DNA of 64,000 bases from positions 496,001-560,000 of the forward strand of contig NZ_WESE01000001.1 of the NCBI RefSeq assembly GCF_009184895.1, in the 5' to 3' direction. The position numbers and the translations under genes are program-made. Each line of letters begins with the position of its first letter. Positions within the stretch are counted from its first letter, which is position 1. Below are positions 53,388-62,884 of this stretch, one piece after another. This DNA is from Nostocoides sp. F2B08. Lineage in GTDB: Bacteria > Actinomycetota > Actinomycetes > Actinomycetales > Dermatophilaceae. The notes under the pieces are model-generated. The model saw only the letters and a list, made by a program, of their open reading frames with translations. It was not told the DNA's origin and ran no database searches.

Positions 53388-55136
53388 TCATGCCGGCACC
53401 CCCGCGGTCCCCGCCGACCCGGCCTTCTGGCTCTCGGCGATCTCGCGGTACGTCGGACAGGTCTCGAGCAGCTGCGTGTGCGTGCCGACGCCGACGACGG
53501 CACCGTCGTCGAGGACGACGATCTGGTCGGCGTCGACGATGGTCGAGACGCGCTGGGCGACGACGATGACGGTCGTGTATGCGGTCCTCGCCTCGAGCGC
53601 GGCGCGCAGCCGGGCGTCGGTGGCGACGTCGAGCGCGGAGAACGAGTCGTCGAACAGCAGGATGTCGGCCCCCCGGACCAGAGCCCGGGCGATGGCGAGC
53701 CGCTGCCGCTGACCTCCGGAGACGTTCGTTCCCCCTTGGGCGATGCGGGCGTCGAGCCCACCGTCCATCCGCTCGACGAAGTCGGCCGCCTGCGCGACGG
53801 CCAGGGAGTCCCACAGCGCCGCCTCGTCGGCGTGCGGGTCACCGTAGCGGAGGTTGGTCGCGACCGTCCCCGAGAAGAGGTAGGGCTTCTGGGGGACGTA
53901 GGCGATCCGGCCCCACACGTCCTCGAGCCGCGCGTCGCGCACGTCCCGGCCGCCCACGAGCACGGCCCCGCCGGTCACGTCATGCAGGCGTGGGATCAGG
54001 CTGAGCAGGGTCGTCTTGCCTGCGCCGGTCGACCCGATGATGGCGGTCGTCGTGCCGGGCCGGGCGGCGAAGGAGATGCCGTCGAGGACCGGGGCCTCCG
54101 CCCCCGGGTAGTGGAAGGTCACGTCGCGGAACTCGACCCCGGCATACTCCTCCTCGATGGGCAGGGGTGCGACGGGGTCGGTGACCGTCGACTCGGTGGC
54201 GAGCACCTCGCCGATCCGGCGGGCGCTGACCTCCGCGCGAGGGATCATCATCGCCGTCATCGTCGTCATCATCACGGCCATGAGGACCTGGATGAGGTAC
54301 TGCATGAAGGCGATCAGGCCGCCGACCTGCACCGCTCCCGCCTCGACCCGCTGCGCGCCGAACCAGAGGACCGCCGCGCTGGAGAGGTTGAAGATCACCA
54401 TGACGGTGGGGAAGGCGATCGCCATCAGTCGCCCGACGTTGAGCGAGGCCTCGGTGTAGGTCGTGTTCGCGACGGCGAAGCGGTCCCGCTCGACCTGCTC
54501 GCGCACGAACGCGCGCACGACCCGGACGCCGGTGATCTGCTCACGGAGGATCCGGTTGACCCGGTCGACCGACTCCTGCATGGCCCGGAACCACGGCACC
54601 ATCCTGCCGATGATCAGCCCGACGGCGACCGCGAGGAGGGGCACGGCGACGGCCATGATCCATGCGAGGCCGGCGTCCTCCTGGAGCGCCATGATGATGC
54701 CGCCGACCATCATGATCGGGGCCTGGATGACGACCATCAGGAGCATCGAGACGACCGTCTGCACCTGGGTGACGTCGTTGCCGGCGCGGGTGATCAGGGT
54801 CGGTGCCCCGAAGCCGAGCACCTCCCGGTCGCTGAACGACAGCACGCGCGAGAACACGCTCGCCCGGGTGTCGCGGCCGACGCTCGCGGCCACCTGGGAG
54901 CCGAGTCGCGCGACGGAGATCGCCGCGATGATCGAGACGACCGACACCACGAGCATGACCGCGCCGGTCCGCCAGATGTAGCCGATGTCGCCGCGCGCGA
55001 CGCCCTCGTCGATGATCCGCCCGTTGAGGCTCGGCAGGTAGAGGTTCGCGATGACGCCGACGAGCTGAAGGAGCGCGATCGCGGCGAGGAAGCCGGCGTA
55101 AGGCGGCATCGCGCGCCGCAACAGCCGGATGAGCAT
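53388..55136 (-). CDS. ABC exporter half, degenerate-site ATPase (heterodimer partner A)
   Basis: A 582-residue fused exporter half: six membrane helices (about 15-300) and an ATPase domain. Walker A is GSTGAGKTT and the signature is intact (NVSGGQRQRLAIARA), but Walker B reads ILLFDDSFSALD, so Asp497 replaces the catalytic Glu. The switch position is Gln (VVAQRVST). It therefore forms the degenerate ATP site with partner B, which lies 16 bases downstream. A series of GGAAG-containing repeats sits upstream of the start. Confidence 0.9.
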   Translation of the reverse strand: MLIRLLRRAMPPYAGFLAAIALLQLVGVIANLYLPSLNGRIIDEGVARGDIGYIWRTGAVMLVVSVVSIIAAISVARLGSQVAASVGRDTRASVFSRVLSFSDREVLGFGAPTLITRAGNDVTQVQTVVSMLLMVVIQAPIMMVGGIIMALQEDAGLAWIMAVAVPLLAVAVGLIIGRMVPWFRAMQESVDRVNRILREQITGVRVVRAFVREQVERDRFAVANTTYTEASLNVGRLMAIAFPTVMVIFNLSSAAVLWFGAQRVEAGAVQVGGLIAFMQYLIQVLMAVMMTTMTAMMIPRAEVSARRIGEVLATESTVTDPVAPLPIEEEYAGVEFRDVTFHYPGAEAPVLDGISFAARPGTTTAIIGSTGAGKTTLLSLIPRLHDVTGGAVLVGGRDVRDARLEDVWGRIAYVPQKPYLFSGTVATNLRYGDPHADEAALWDSLAVAQAADFVERMDGGLDARIAQGGTNVSGGQRQRLAIARALVRGADILLFDDSFSALDVATDARLRAALEARTAYTTVIVVAQRVSTIVDADQIVVLDDGAVVGVGTHTQLLETCPTYREIAESQKAGSAGTAGVPA

Positions 55137-55176
55137 TCTCGGATCCTACGTCCGCGCGCCGACACCGGCGGAGGGG

Positions 55177-55197
55177 TTTTCTTCCCCCGGAAGTAAA
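55177..55197. promoter_or_regulatory. Inverted repeat upstream of the ABC exporter pair
   Basis: TTTTCTTCC-CCC-GGAAGTAAA is an inverted repeat with 9-base arms and one mismatch, 41-61 bases upstream of the partner A start. A further half-site GGAAGAAAA lies at 55250-55258. Repeated half-sites suggest a repressor operator, but no regulator gene is adjacent. Confidence 0.4.
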
Positions 55198-55206
55198 CCC
55201 TCACTC

Positions 55207-55229
55207 CGGGACGGAAGAGTTCCGTCCCG
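55207..55229. terminator. Perfect hairpin between htpX and the ABC exporter genes
   Basis: CGGGACGGAA and TTCCGTCCCG form a perfect 10-base stem with a GAG loop, 63 bases downstream of the htpX stop on the minus strand. It probably terminates htpX. Because it also contains GGAA/TTCC half-sites like the neighbouring inverted repeat, a dual or operator role is possible. Confidence 0.5.
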
Positions 55230-55291
55230 AGGCTGACTGTCTCGCCCAAGGAAGAAAAGTGCGAAGCCCGGAAAACGAACTCCCTCGGGGC

Positions 55292-56149
55292 TCAGGGGAG
55301 GCGCCGGCCGGCCATGTTCTCGAGGCGGGCGATCCGCTCCGGCATCGGCGGGTGGGTGGCGAAGAAGCGCGAGACGTCCTGGGCCCGGAACGGGTTCGCG
55401 ATCATCATGTGGCTCGTGTTGACGAGATCAGGGTTCGGCGGCAGCGGCGCGCGGGCGGTGCCGTACTGCAGCTTGCGCAACGCGGACGCCAGCGCGATCG
55501 GGTCCTCGGTGAGGCGCGCGCCGTCCTCGTCGGCGTCGTACTCGCGCGTCCGACTGATCGCGAGCTGGATGACGGCCGCTGCCATGGGTGCGAGGAGCGC
55601 CAGGGCGATCATCGCGAGCGGGTTGCCGCCCCGGTCGCGCCCGCTGCCGAAGAACAAGGCCATCTGGGCGACCGACGTGATGACACCGGCGAGGGCTGCG
55701 GCCACGGATCCGGTGAGGATGTCGCGGTTGTAGACGTGCATGAGCTCGTGCCCCAGGACGCCGCGGAGCTCGCGCTCGTCGAGCAGCTCGAGGATGCCCT
55801 TGGTGCAGCAGACGGCGGCATTGTCGGGGTTGCGTCCGGTCGCGAAGGCGTTGGGGGCGTCGGTGGGGCTGATGTAGAGGCGCGGCATGGGCTTGCCGGC
55901 CTTCTCGGACAGCTCGCGGACGATCCGGTGCATCACCGGCGCCTCGGCCTCAGTGACGGGGTAGGCGCGCATCGCCTTGATCGCCAGCTTGTCGGAGTTC
56001 CAGTAGCCGTAGAAGGTCGTCGCGACGCCGATGAGGGCGAACATCCAGATGTACTGGCCCCCGCCGACGAGCGAGCCGATGCCGAGCAGCAGGGCCCAGA
56101 TCGCTCCGAAGAGGGCCGCCGTCTTGAGCCCGTTGTAGTGGTTGTCCAT
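55292..56149 (-). CDS. htpX: Membrane zinc metalloprotease HtpX
   Basis: HtpX (285 residues) is an M48 protease that removes damaged membrane proteins. Two N-terminal helices (about 10-50), the zinc motif HELMHVYNRD, two further helices and the third ligand in SRTREYDADEDGARL are present. The FATGRNPDNAAVCCTKGILELLDERELRGVLGHE stretch is nearly invariant in the family. The start is the ATG at 56149. It stands alone between nuoN and the ABC exporter genes. Confidence 0.95.
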   Translation of the reverse strand: MDNHYNGLKTAALFGAIWALLLGIGSLVGGGQYIWMFALIGVATTFYGYWNSDKLAIKAMRAYPVTEAEAPVMHRIVRELSEKAGKPMPRLYISPTDAPNAFATGRNPDNAAVCCTKGILELLDERELRGVLGHELMHVYNRDILTGSVAAALAGVITSVAQMALFFGSGRDRGGNPLAMIALALLAPMAAAVIQLAISRTREYDADEDGARLTEDPIALASALRKLQYGTARAPLPPNPDLVNTSHMMIANPFRAQDVSRFFATHPPMPERIARLENMAGRRLP

Positions 56150-56275
56150 GTCAGGGCAAACGCTAGTGGGTGCGGAAGGCGTTCCGGGCCAGTCTCCTCG
56201 ACGCCATCATCGAACTTGAACCGCGGCTGCGCCCCAGGTCCTCGGCACACGCACCCGGACTCCGACCTGGCGCTT

Positions 56276-56350
56276 GCAGTTGCGGGTGCACGGTCGCGGT
56301 TCGGGTGCACGACCGTCGAACCGATCGTGCCGTCGCAGTTCGGGTGCAGG
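56276..56350. repeat. Three short direct repeats between nuoN and htpX
   Basis: Copies of GCrGTTsGGGTGCA-like sequence begin at about 56276, 56296 and 56335, spaced roughly 20 and 39 bases apart. They lie in the 227-base gap downstream of nuoN and upstream of htpX, so they could be operator half-sites for htpX. Nothing else is visible in the gap. Confidence 0.45.
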
Positions 56351-56376
56351 GGCGGGCGTTCCGACGCCGCGGCCAC

Positions 56377-57870
56377 TCAGAGCAGGACCAGCGCCGGCAC
56401 GACGCTGGTGACGACGAGCGCGGCCCCCGCGAGGAGCAGCCCGAACCGGGACCCCGGCATCCGCTGCAGCGGGCGGACCGCGCGACCCGCGCCGAGCAGG
56501 ATCGCCACCCACCGCAGGTACACCGCGACTCCGAGCACGGCCCCGACGACCGCGACGACGGCGAGCGGCCACAGCCCGCCGGCCACGACCGCGTCGAGGG
56601 CGACGACCTTCGCGACGAGGCCGACGAGACCCGGCGGCAGACCCGCGAGCGAGACGAGCGCCAGGGCGAGCAGGCCGCCGAGCAGCGGGTGGGTGCGCAA
56701 CAGCCCGCCCGTATGCGACAGCTCGCGAGGGCCCTCCGGGGCACCGGCCGCGACAGGTCCGTGGGCGAGATGGACGACGACGAGCGCGACAGTCGTCGCG
56801 ATGACGTAGGCGGCGAGGTAGCCCGCGGCGGCGTCGGTGGCGGACACCGACACCGCGGCCAGCGGAAGCACGACCCACCCGGCCTGTCCGACGGCCGACC
56901 ACGCGAGTAGCCGCACCGGGTCGACCTGGCGGAGCGCGACGACGGCGCCGAGCAGCATCGACGTCAGCGCCACCAGCCCAAGCGCCGCCACGACGGCGAC
57001 CGGCGAGGGCTCCTGGACGACGGACGCGAGCGACCGCACGACGGTGACGAGGGCTCCGAGAGCGGCGACCTTGCTGACCGTCGCGAGGGCGAGAGTGACG
57101 GGGACGGCGGCCCCCGCATACGTCACGGGCGTCCAGGCGTGGAACGGGACGAGGCTCAGCTTGAAACCCAGACCGGCGAGGAGCACGAGGACCGCCGCGA
57201 CGAGGACGAGGCGGCTCTCGGCGCTCCCCCACGCGTCCCGTACTCCGGCACCGGCGAAGGTCGAGGAGCTGGTGGCGATGACCCAGAGCGCGACGCCGAG
57301 GACGAGGAGAGCGAAGGAGAGGACCGATGTGACGAGCAGGGTCAGCGCTCCGTGGACCGCCCGCGGCCGCGCGGCCAGCGCGACGAGGGCGATGACGGGG
57401 AGGGTCGCGAGCTCGAGGGTGACGAGCCAGGTGCCGAGGTCCTGGGCGCCGACGACTCCCGTCGCCCCCGCGGTCGCGGCGAGCACGAGCGCGGCGGCCA
57501 CGGCCGGTCCTCCGCGGAGCGGCTCGTCGGCGGCTGTCCGGACGGATCCGCCGGCGAGCGTGTCACCGAGCAGCATCAGGACGACCACCGCCGCGGCCGC
57601 GAGCGCCACGGTCTGGAGCATGCCGGAGGTGGGGGCCACCGCATACAGACAGGCGCCCTCGGGTGCCTCGAGGCAGAGCGAGCGCACCGTGTCTCCCCCG
57701 GCGACCCCCCGGACGGCGGTCGCCGCACCGGCCCCGAGGGAGGCGAGGGCGACGGCGAGATGGGCCGCGCGAAGCCGTGGCGCGATGGCGTCGACGACGA
57801 GGACGAGGAGCGCGCCGAGCGCGGGCGCGAGGACCGGGAGCAGGACGAGCCAGTCGATGGCGACCCTCAT
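56377..57870 (-). CDS. nuoN: NADH-quinone oxidoreductase subunit N
   Basis: A 497-residue antiporter-like membrane subunit of complex I with about 14 helices. The proton-channel region includes FKLSLVPFHAWTPVTYAGAAVP and the mid-membrane Lys in ATVSKVAALGAL. It is more diverged than NuoL or NuoM, which is usual for actinobacterial NuoN. The ATG at 57870 overlaps the nuoM stop (ATGA). It is the last gene of the operon. Confidence 0.92.
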   Translation of the reverse strand: MRVAIDWLVLLPVLAPALGALLVLVVDAIAPRLRAAHLAVALASLGAGAATAVRGVAGGDTVRSLCLEAPEGACLYAVAPTSGMLQTVALAAAAVVVLMLLGDTLAGGSVRTAADEPLRGGPAVAAALVLAATAGATGVVGAQDLGTWLVTLELATLPVIALVALAARPRAVHGALTLLVTSVLSFALLVLGVALWVIATSSSTFAGAGVRDAWGSAESRLVLVAAVLVLLAGLGFKLSLVPFHAWTPVTYAGAAVPVTLALATVSKVAALGALVTVVRSLASVVQEPSPVAVVAALGLVALTSMLLGAVVALRQVDPVRLLAWSAVGQAGWVVLPLAAVSVSATDAAAGYLAAYVIATTVALVVVHLAHGPVAAGAPEGPRELSHTGGLLRTHPLLGGLLALALVSLAGLPPGLVGLVAKVVALDAVVAGGLWPLAVVAVVGAVLGVAVYLRWVAILLGAGRAVRPLQRMPGSRFGLLLAGAALVVTSVVPALVLL

Positions 57871-59342
57871 CGGCCCATCACCGCCGTGACGTCCGCGAGG
57901 GTCACCGACCACACGAGGTGCGGGACGAGCCCGATCGCGACGGTCGCGACCACCAGCACTGCCAGGACCGCGCGCTCGGCGCCGACGGTCTCGCTCGCGC
58001 CCGGCGGGTCGGCCGGGACCGCGGCCTCACCGACCCAGAGCAGGCGCGCGACGCGCAGGGTGTATGCGGCGGCCAGGACCGCTCCGAGCGCCGCGAGGGC
58101 GGCGCACACCTTGAGCAACGACCCGGGTCCGAGGTCGCTGACCCAGGCGGAGTACACGGCGGCGACCTCGCCCCAGAACCCCGCGAGCCCGGGGAGTCCG
58201 AGCCCTGCGGCGAGGCCGAGGATGAGCACGAACCCGAGTCGCGGCGCGTACTCACGCAGGGCAGGGAGCGGCGCGTCGAGGCGGACGGCTCCCCAACGCT
58301 CCTTGAGTCCGCCGACGACGACGAACAAGAGCGCGGAGACGACACCGTGCGCGATGTTGCCGATGAGCGCGGCCTGCACGCCGACGACCGTGCCCGACGC
58401 GAGACCGAGGACGACGAAGCCCATGTGCGCGACGGACGAGTAGGCGATGAGCCGCTTGGCCTCGGGCTCGACGAGGCAGACCAGGCCTCCCCAGAGGATG
58501 CCGACCACGGCGAGTACGGCGAGGAGCGGTGCGACGCGGGCGAACCCGTCCGGCACGGACGCGAGCGGGAGGCGGACCAGCCCGTAGGTGCCCATCTTGA
58601 GCAGGACCGCGGCGAGGATGACCGACCCCCCTGTCGGGGCCGTGGTGTGCGCCGCGGGAAGCCACGTGTGGAGCGGGAACACCGGCACCTTGACCGCGAG
58701 TCCGATGGTGAGGAGCGCGGCGACGAGGGTCTGGGTGCCGAGCGGCAGGTCGGCCCCCGCGGTGACGAGCTCGTCGAGCCGGCTCGTCCCCGCAGCCGTC
58801 ACGAGGGTGAGGATGCCGACGAGCATGAGGACCGAGCCGGTCACCGTGAAGAGGACGAACCGCAGGCCCGCGTCGCGGCGGGCCGCCTCGTCGCGGCTGT
58901 CGCCGAAGCGGTGGATGAGCAGCCACACCGGGATGAGGACGAGCTCGAAGGCGACGAAGAAGAGGATGGCGTCGCGAGCGGCAAAGGTCGCGAGCGCGCC
59001 GCCGGTCGCGAGAAGCACCGCTCCGAGGTAGGTCGACGGCGCGCCGCCCTCCGGAAGGTGGGAGCGCGCGAGCACGGTGACGAGGACGCCGACGGCCGCC
59101 GTCAGGACGAGCAGCGGTGCGCTGATCCCGTCGATTCCCAGCGCGAGGGACAGGCCGAGCCGGTCCACCCACGGCCGGTCGACCGCGCTGTCCGTGGCGA
59201 TCGCGGCGACGGTCAGCACCAGGGCTCCGGAGGCGACCGCGACCGACAGTCCCCAGGCGGCGGCGCGCGTCAGCGTCCGCCCCGCGGCGAGGAGCCACAG
59301 CCCGACGGCGATCGGGAACACGATGGCGGCGGCGAGGATCAC
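57867..59342 (-). CDS. nuoM: NADH-quinone oxidoreductase subunit M
   Basis: A 491-residue antiporter-like subunit that forms one of the proton channels of complex I. It has FVAFELVLIPVWLLIHRFG with the conserved Glu, KVPVFPLHTWLPAAHTTAPTGGSV and AYSSVAHMGFVVLG. The GTG at 59342 overlaps the nuoL stop (GTGA). Confidence 0.95.
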   Translation of the reverse strand: MILAAAIVFPIAVGLWLLAAGRTLTRAAAWGLSVAVASGALVLTVAAIATDSAVDRPWVDRLGLSLALGIDGISAPLLVLTAAVGVLVTVLARSHLPEGGAPSTYLGAVLLATGGALATFAARDAILFFVAFELVLIPVWLLIHRFGDSRDEAARRDAGLRFVLFTVTGSVLMLVGILTLVTAAGTSRLDELVTAGADLPLGTQTLVAALLTIGLAVKVPVFPLHTWLPAAHTTAPTGGSVILAAVLLKMGTYGLVRLPLASVPDGFARVAPLLAVLAVVGILWGGLVCLVEPEAKRLIAYSSVAHMGFVVLGLASGTVVGVQAALIGNIAHGVVSALLFVVVGGLKERWGAVRLDAPLPALREYAPRLGFVLILGLAAGLGLPGLAGFWGEVAAVYSAWVSDLGPGSLLKVCAALAALGAVLAAAYTLRVARLLWVGEAAVPADPPGASETVGAERAVLAVLVVATVAIGLVPHLVWSVTLADVTAVMGR

Positions 59343-61318
59343 GCGATCCCCCCGAGTGCAGCGACCGTGACGGCCACGGCCAGCAGGACGACGAGGACGA
59401 CGCCGACCATCGACACCGCCGACAGCGGCCCAGTCGGGTGGCGCTCGCCGGCCATGTCGGACCAGCGCACCGCCTGGCGGGCGACCGCCCGCACCGGAGC
59501 GTCGACGACCCGCCGGTCGACGGTCGCGACGCCGCGGGCGAGGGCGAGGACCGGCGCGGCGACGAGCGCGAGGTAGAGCCGGTCCACGCCCAGCCCGCCG
59601 TCGGCGAGAGCCTGCCGCGCACCGAGCCGCAGCGCCGGGTCGCCGGAGCGGCTGAGCTGCCAGCCGAGTCCGATGCCGAGCAGCGCCAGGGCCAGGGTCA
59701 CGGACAGCCAGAGGAGGGACAGGTGTGCCTCGACCCCGAGCAGTCGCTCGAACGCGAGGAGCAGGATGCCGCCGAACGCCGTGGCGAAGGTCAGTGCGCC
59801 GATGACGAGGCGCGTCGACAGCGGTGCCGCGTCGGCCTGCCGGGCCGCCTCACGCTGGGCGGCCCGGGTGGCCTGCACCGCTCTCAGCTCGCCGGTGCTC
59901 AGGTCCTCGTCGGCGACAGCGGTGGCAGCGGAACCTGTCGCCGCGCTCGGGCGCAGCAGGATGAGGGCGGCGCGCGTCGCATACAGGGCGGTGAGGACCA
60001 CCGTGAGAAGGAGAGCCGCGAGGACCAGCCAGCCCCGCGCCCCGGTCGCTCCGGCCTCGTCGGCGACGGTCGCGAGCACGAGCTCCTTGGACCAGCCGCC
60101 GACGACGAGCGGCAGCCCGGCGAGCGCGGCGAGCCCGACGACCACGGCCAGACGCGAGAGCCACCGCCGGGCGGTGCCCTGGAGGCGGCTCGCGAGGGTC
60201 GAGTGCAGCGAGAGCGAGAGCCACCCGAGGGTGAGGAACAGCAGTGCCTTGAAAAGGGCGTGGGCATAGAGGTGGAAGAGCGCCGCGGCGCTCGACTCGG
60301 TGCCTGCATCGCCCACCGCCCCCAGCACGGCGAGAGGCGCGAGCATGATCGCCACCTGGCTGACCGTGGACCACGCGAGCAGGGCCTTGAGGTCGCTCTG
60401 CCCGAAGGCGAGCGCCGCCCCCAGCAGCATGGTGGCGCTGACGCTGACCGCGAGCAGCCACTGCGCGCCGGCCGCGAGGGCGAGAAGCGGTGCCAGCTGG
60501 GCGAGGACGACGGTGCCGGCGGCGACCATCGTCGCCGCGTGGATGAGCGCGGACGCCGGGGTGGGGCCGGCCATGGCGTCCGGCAGCCAGTCCTGGAACG
60601 GCACCTGCGCGGACTTGCCGAGGACGGCGACGACGAGACAGGCCATCGCGACGGTGAGAGCCGTTCCGGCGTTCTGCGTCCAGTGCTGGAGCACCTCGGC
60701 GTACCCGGTCGAACGGGCGCCGCTCGCGAGAATGACGACGCCGAGGACGAATCCGACGTCGGCGAGTCGGGTGACGACGAACGACTTGTACGCGGCGCGC
60801 CGAGCCCGCTCGGTCCGGCTCCAGTGGCCGATGAGCAGATAGGAGCAAAAGCCCATGACCTCCCACCCGACGAGCGTGAGGACGAGGTCGGCGGAGTGGA
60901 CGACGAGCTGCATTGCGGCGGCGAACAGCGAAACGGTGGCGAGGAACACTCCGCGCCGGTCGTCCTCACGCAGGTACCACGCGGCGAAGGCGAGGACGGC
61001 GAGCGTGACGGCGGCGACGAGGGCGGACAGGAGCGCGGACCGCGCGCTCACGGCGAGCTCGAACGGGATCGTCAGCTCACCCAGGGCGACCGCCGGAAGG
61101 CCGCTGGAGAAGGTCGTGAGCCCACCGTCACCCGGTGCGTTCTCCGGCAGGACGATGAGTCGGTATGCGGCGGAGACGAGCGCGAGGAAGCCCCCGAAGA
61201 GGGCCACGTCGACCGCCGGGCCGCGGCGCGCGACGCCGAGCCCGAGGACGGCGGCGGCGAACGGGATGAGGATGGTCGCCACGACCGGCAGGTGCAGCGC
61301 GACACTCTCCGGCGTCAT
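59339..61318 (-). CDS. nuoL: NADH-quinone oxidoreductase subunit L
   Basis: A 659-residue distal proton-channel subunit of complex I. Visible motifs include TLVGWEVMGFCSYLLIGHW, SAQVPFQDWLPDAMAGPTPASALIHAATMV and LFKALLFLTLGWLS. The C-terminal amphipathic and anchoring helices are present (about residues 520-659). The ATG at 61318 overlaps nuoK by 4 bases. Confidence 0.96.
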   Translation of the reverse strand: MTPESVALHLPVVATILIPFAAAVLGLGVARRGPAVDVALFGGFLALVSAAYRLIVLPENAPGDGGLTTFSSGLPAVALGELTIPFELAVSARSALLSALVAAVTLAVLAFAAWYLREDDRRGVFLATVSLFAAAMQLVVHSADLVLTLVGWEVMGFCSYLLIGHWSRTERARRAAYKSFVVTRLADVGFVLGVVILASGARSTGYAEVLQHWTQNAGTALTVAMACLVVAVLGKSAQVPFQDWLPDAMAGPTPASALIHAATMVAAGTVVLAQLAPLLALAAGAQWLLAVSVSATMLLGAALAFGQSDLKALLAWSTVSQVAIMLAPLAVLGAVGDAGTESSAAALFHLYAHALFKALLFLTLGWLSLSLHSTLASRLQGTARRWLSRLAVVVGLAALAGLPLVVGGWSKELVLATVADEAGATGARGWLVLAALLLTVVLTALYATRAALILLRPSAATGSAATAVADEDLSTGELRAVQATRAAQREAARQADAAPLSTRLVIGALTFATAFGGILLLAFERLLGVEAHLSLLWLSVTLALALLGIGLGWQLSRSGDPALRLGARQALADGGLGVDRLYLALVAAPVLALARGVATVDRRVVDAPVRAVARQAVRWSDMAGERHPTGPLSAVSMVGVVLVVLLAVAVTVAALGGIA

Positions 61319-61689
61319 CGGTCGTGCCCCTCGGTGACGGCCGGCTCACCCGGCAGGACCGCCCCGATCGGTGCACCACCGGATCCGGCCGGGACCGGCT
61401 CCTCCTCCTCGAGGTCGATCCGGCCCCGGACCCGGAAGGCCGCGAGGATGACGGCGAGAGCGAGGGCGACCTCGGCCGCCGCGATCGTGATCACGAACAG
61501 CGAAAGGACGGTCCCGCCGCTCCACTGGTCGGCACCGGCGGCCGCGGTCGAGACCAGGAGGACGAGCGCACCGCCGAGGACGAGCTCGACGCCGATGAGG
61601 ACGAGAACGGCATTACGGCGGGAGAGCACGCCGTAGAGACCGATGCCCACGAGGAGGGCGGCGAGGACGTAGGGGCCCAGAAGACTCAC
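61315..61689 (-). CDS. nuoK: NADH-quinone oxidoreductase subunit K
   Basis: A small complex I membrane subunit (three helices). The family core LVGIGLYGVLSRRNAVLVLIGVELVLGGALVLLV carries the conserved mid-membrane Glu, and a second Glu is in ITIAAAEVALALAVI. At 124 residues it is longer than the usual 100, because of an acidic, Pro/Gly-rich C-terminal tail of about 30 residues. The GTG at 61689 overlaps nuoJ (GTGA). Confidence 0.95.
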   Translation of the reverse strand: MSLLGPYVLAALLVGIGLYGVLSRRNAVLVLIGVELVLGGALVLLVSTAAAGADQWSGGTVLSLFVITIAAAEVALALAVILAAFRVRGRIDLEEEEPVPAGSGGAPIGAVLPGEPAVTEGHDR

Positions 61690-62246
61690 GGCAGACCCCG
61701 TTCGGGATCGCCCGGTGCCGCGGCGACGTCGGCGGCTCTCGCGCCCTCGGCCGGCGAGTCCATCCGCGACACGGCGAAGGCGGCGACGAGGGCGGTGAGG
61801 AGGAGCAGGGACAGGAGCTCGAACGGCCAGACCCAGATGCCGAAGAGGTCTCTCGCCATCGTCTCGGTGCTCGTCACCGTGCGCTCCGGCAGGACGGTGG
61901 CGACGGGCACGAGCACCGCGAGCAGCAGCCCGGCGGCCGCCGCCCCGACACCGGCGGCGAGAACGCGGCGGCGCGGTCCGACGCTCACCTCACGCTGTGG
62001 ACCCACCGGGCTGCGGGTGAGCATGAGCGCGAACAGGACGAGGACGACGATCGCGCCGACGTAGATGAGCACCTGGACGAGGGCGATGAACTCGGCGCCG
62101 AGGACGAGGAAGCAGCCGGCGAGCGAGCCGAGGGCGACGACGAGCCACATCGCGGCGTGCACCACCCGGGTCGTCGTGACGGCGAGCAGGCCGGCGAGCA
62201 CGGCGACGAGCCCGAAGGCCGCGAACAGCAGGTCGAGGCTCGTCAC
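61686..62246 (-). CDS. nuoJ: NADH-quinone oxidoreductase subunit J
   Basis: A 186-residue membrane subunit with five helices. The pi-bulge helix region shows as [25 protein letters not shown]. The GTG at 62246 overlaps the nuoI stop (GTGA); the frame upstream of it is antisense-like and not NuoJ. The C-terminal 25 residues form a hydrophilic tail. Confidence 0.94.
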   Translation of the reverse strand: MTSLDLLFAAFGLVAVLAGLLAVTTTRVVHAAMWLVVALGSLAGCFLVLGAEFIALVQVLIYVGAIVVLVLFALMLTRSPVGPQREVSVGPRRRVLAAGVGAAAAGLLLAVLVPVATVLPERTVTSTETMARDLFGIWVWPFELLSLLLLTALVAAFAVSRMDSPAEGARAADVAAAPGDPERGLP

Positions 62247-62884
62247 CCGTCCGCCTCCGGAGCGGCCGGCGGGCGGGGGGCGCGCGGTTCCCGCACCGTA
62301 CCCGGCTCGCGGGCGGCTCGCGGCTCGCGCGCCGTTCGCGCGGGCCGGTTCGCCGCCGCCACCTCGGCGGGGTCGGCGGAGCGCTCGTCGAGGGCGGGCG
62401 GCGGCGGAACGGTGGCCATCCACTCGCCCAGCCGATCCTTCTCGTGGAGCAGGTCGCGGATGTCGACCTCCGCATACTCGAACTGCGGGGACCAGAAGAG
62501 TGCGTCGAACGGGCAGACCTCGATGCAGATCCCGCAGTACATGCACAGCGAGAAGTCGATCGCGAAGCGGTCCAGGACGTTGCGCTGCCGGTCGCGGCCA
62601 CCCTCCGGCCCCGCCGGGATCGTCTCCTTGTGGCTGTCGATGTAGATGCACCAGTCGGGGCACTCGCGGGCGCAGAGCATGCAGCTCGTGCAGTTCTCCT
62701 CGCGCAGGGCGATGACCCCACGGGAGCGGGGCGGCAGGCTGGGCCGCTCGTCGGGATACTGCTGGGTATGCGCGGGCCGAGTCATCGTCCTGGCCGTCGT
62801 CCGCATCCCGCTGAGCAGGCCGCGCGCGGCGCTGAACGGGTTGCGTGACTCCTTGCGGGGTTCGGTCATGTCCGGCCCACTCAC
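62243..62884 (-). CDS. nuoI: NADH-quinone oxidoreductase subunit I
   Basis: A 213-residue 8Fe ferredoxin-type subunit carrying clusters N6a and N6b. The two CxxCxxCxxxCP motifs are in [15 protein letters not shown] and [16 protein letters not shown]. The GTG at 62884 overlaps the nuoH stop (GTGA); the ATG at 62869 is an alternative. The last 36 residues are an Arg/Ala/Pro/Glu-rich tail with AREPR-type repeats, absent from ordinary NuoI. Confidence 0.95.
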   Translation of the reverse strand: MSGPDMTEPRKESRNPFSAARGLLSGMRTTARTMTRPAHTQQYPDERPSLPPRSRGVIALREENCTSCMLCARECPDWCIYIDSHKETIPAGPEGGRDRQRNVLDRFAIDFSLCMYCGICIEVCPFDALFWSPQFEYAEVDIRDLLHEKDRLGEWMATVPPPPALDERSADPAEVAAANRPARTAREPRAAREPGTVREPRAPRPPAAPEADG

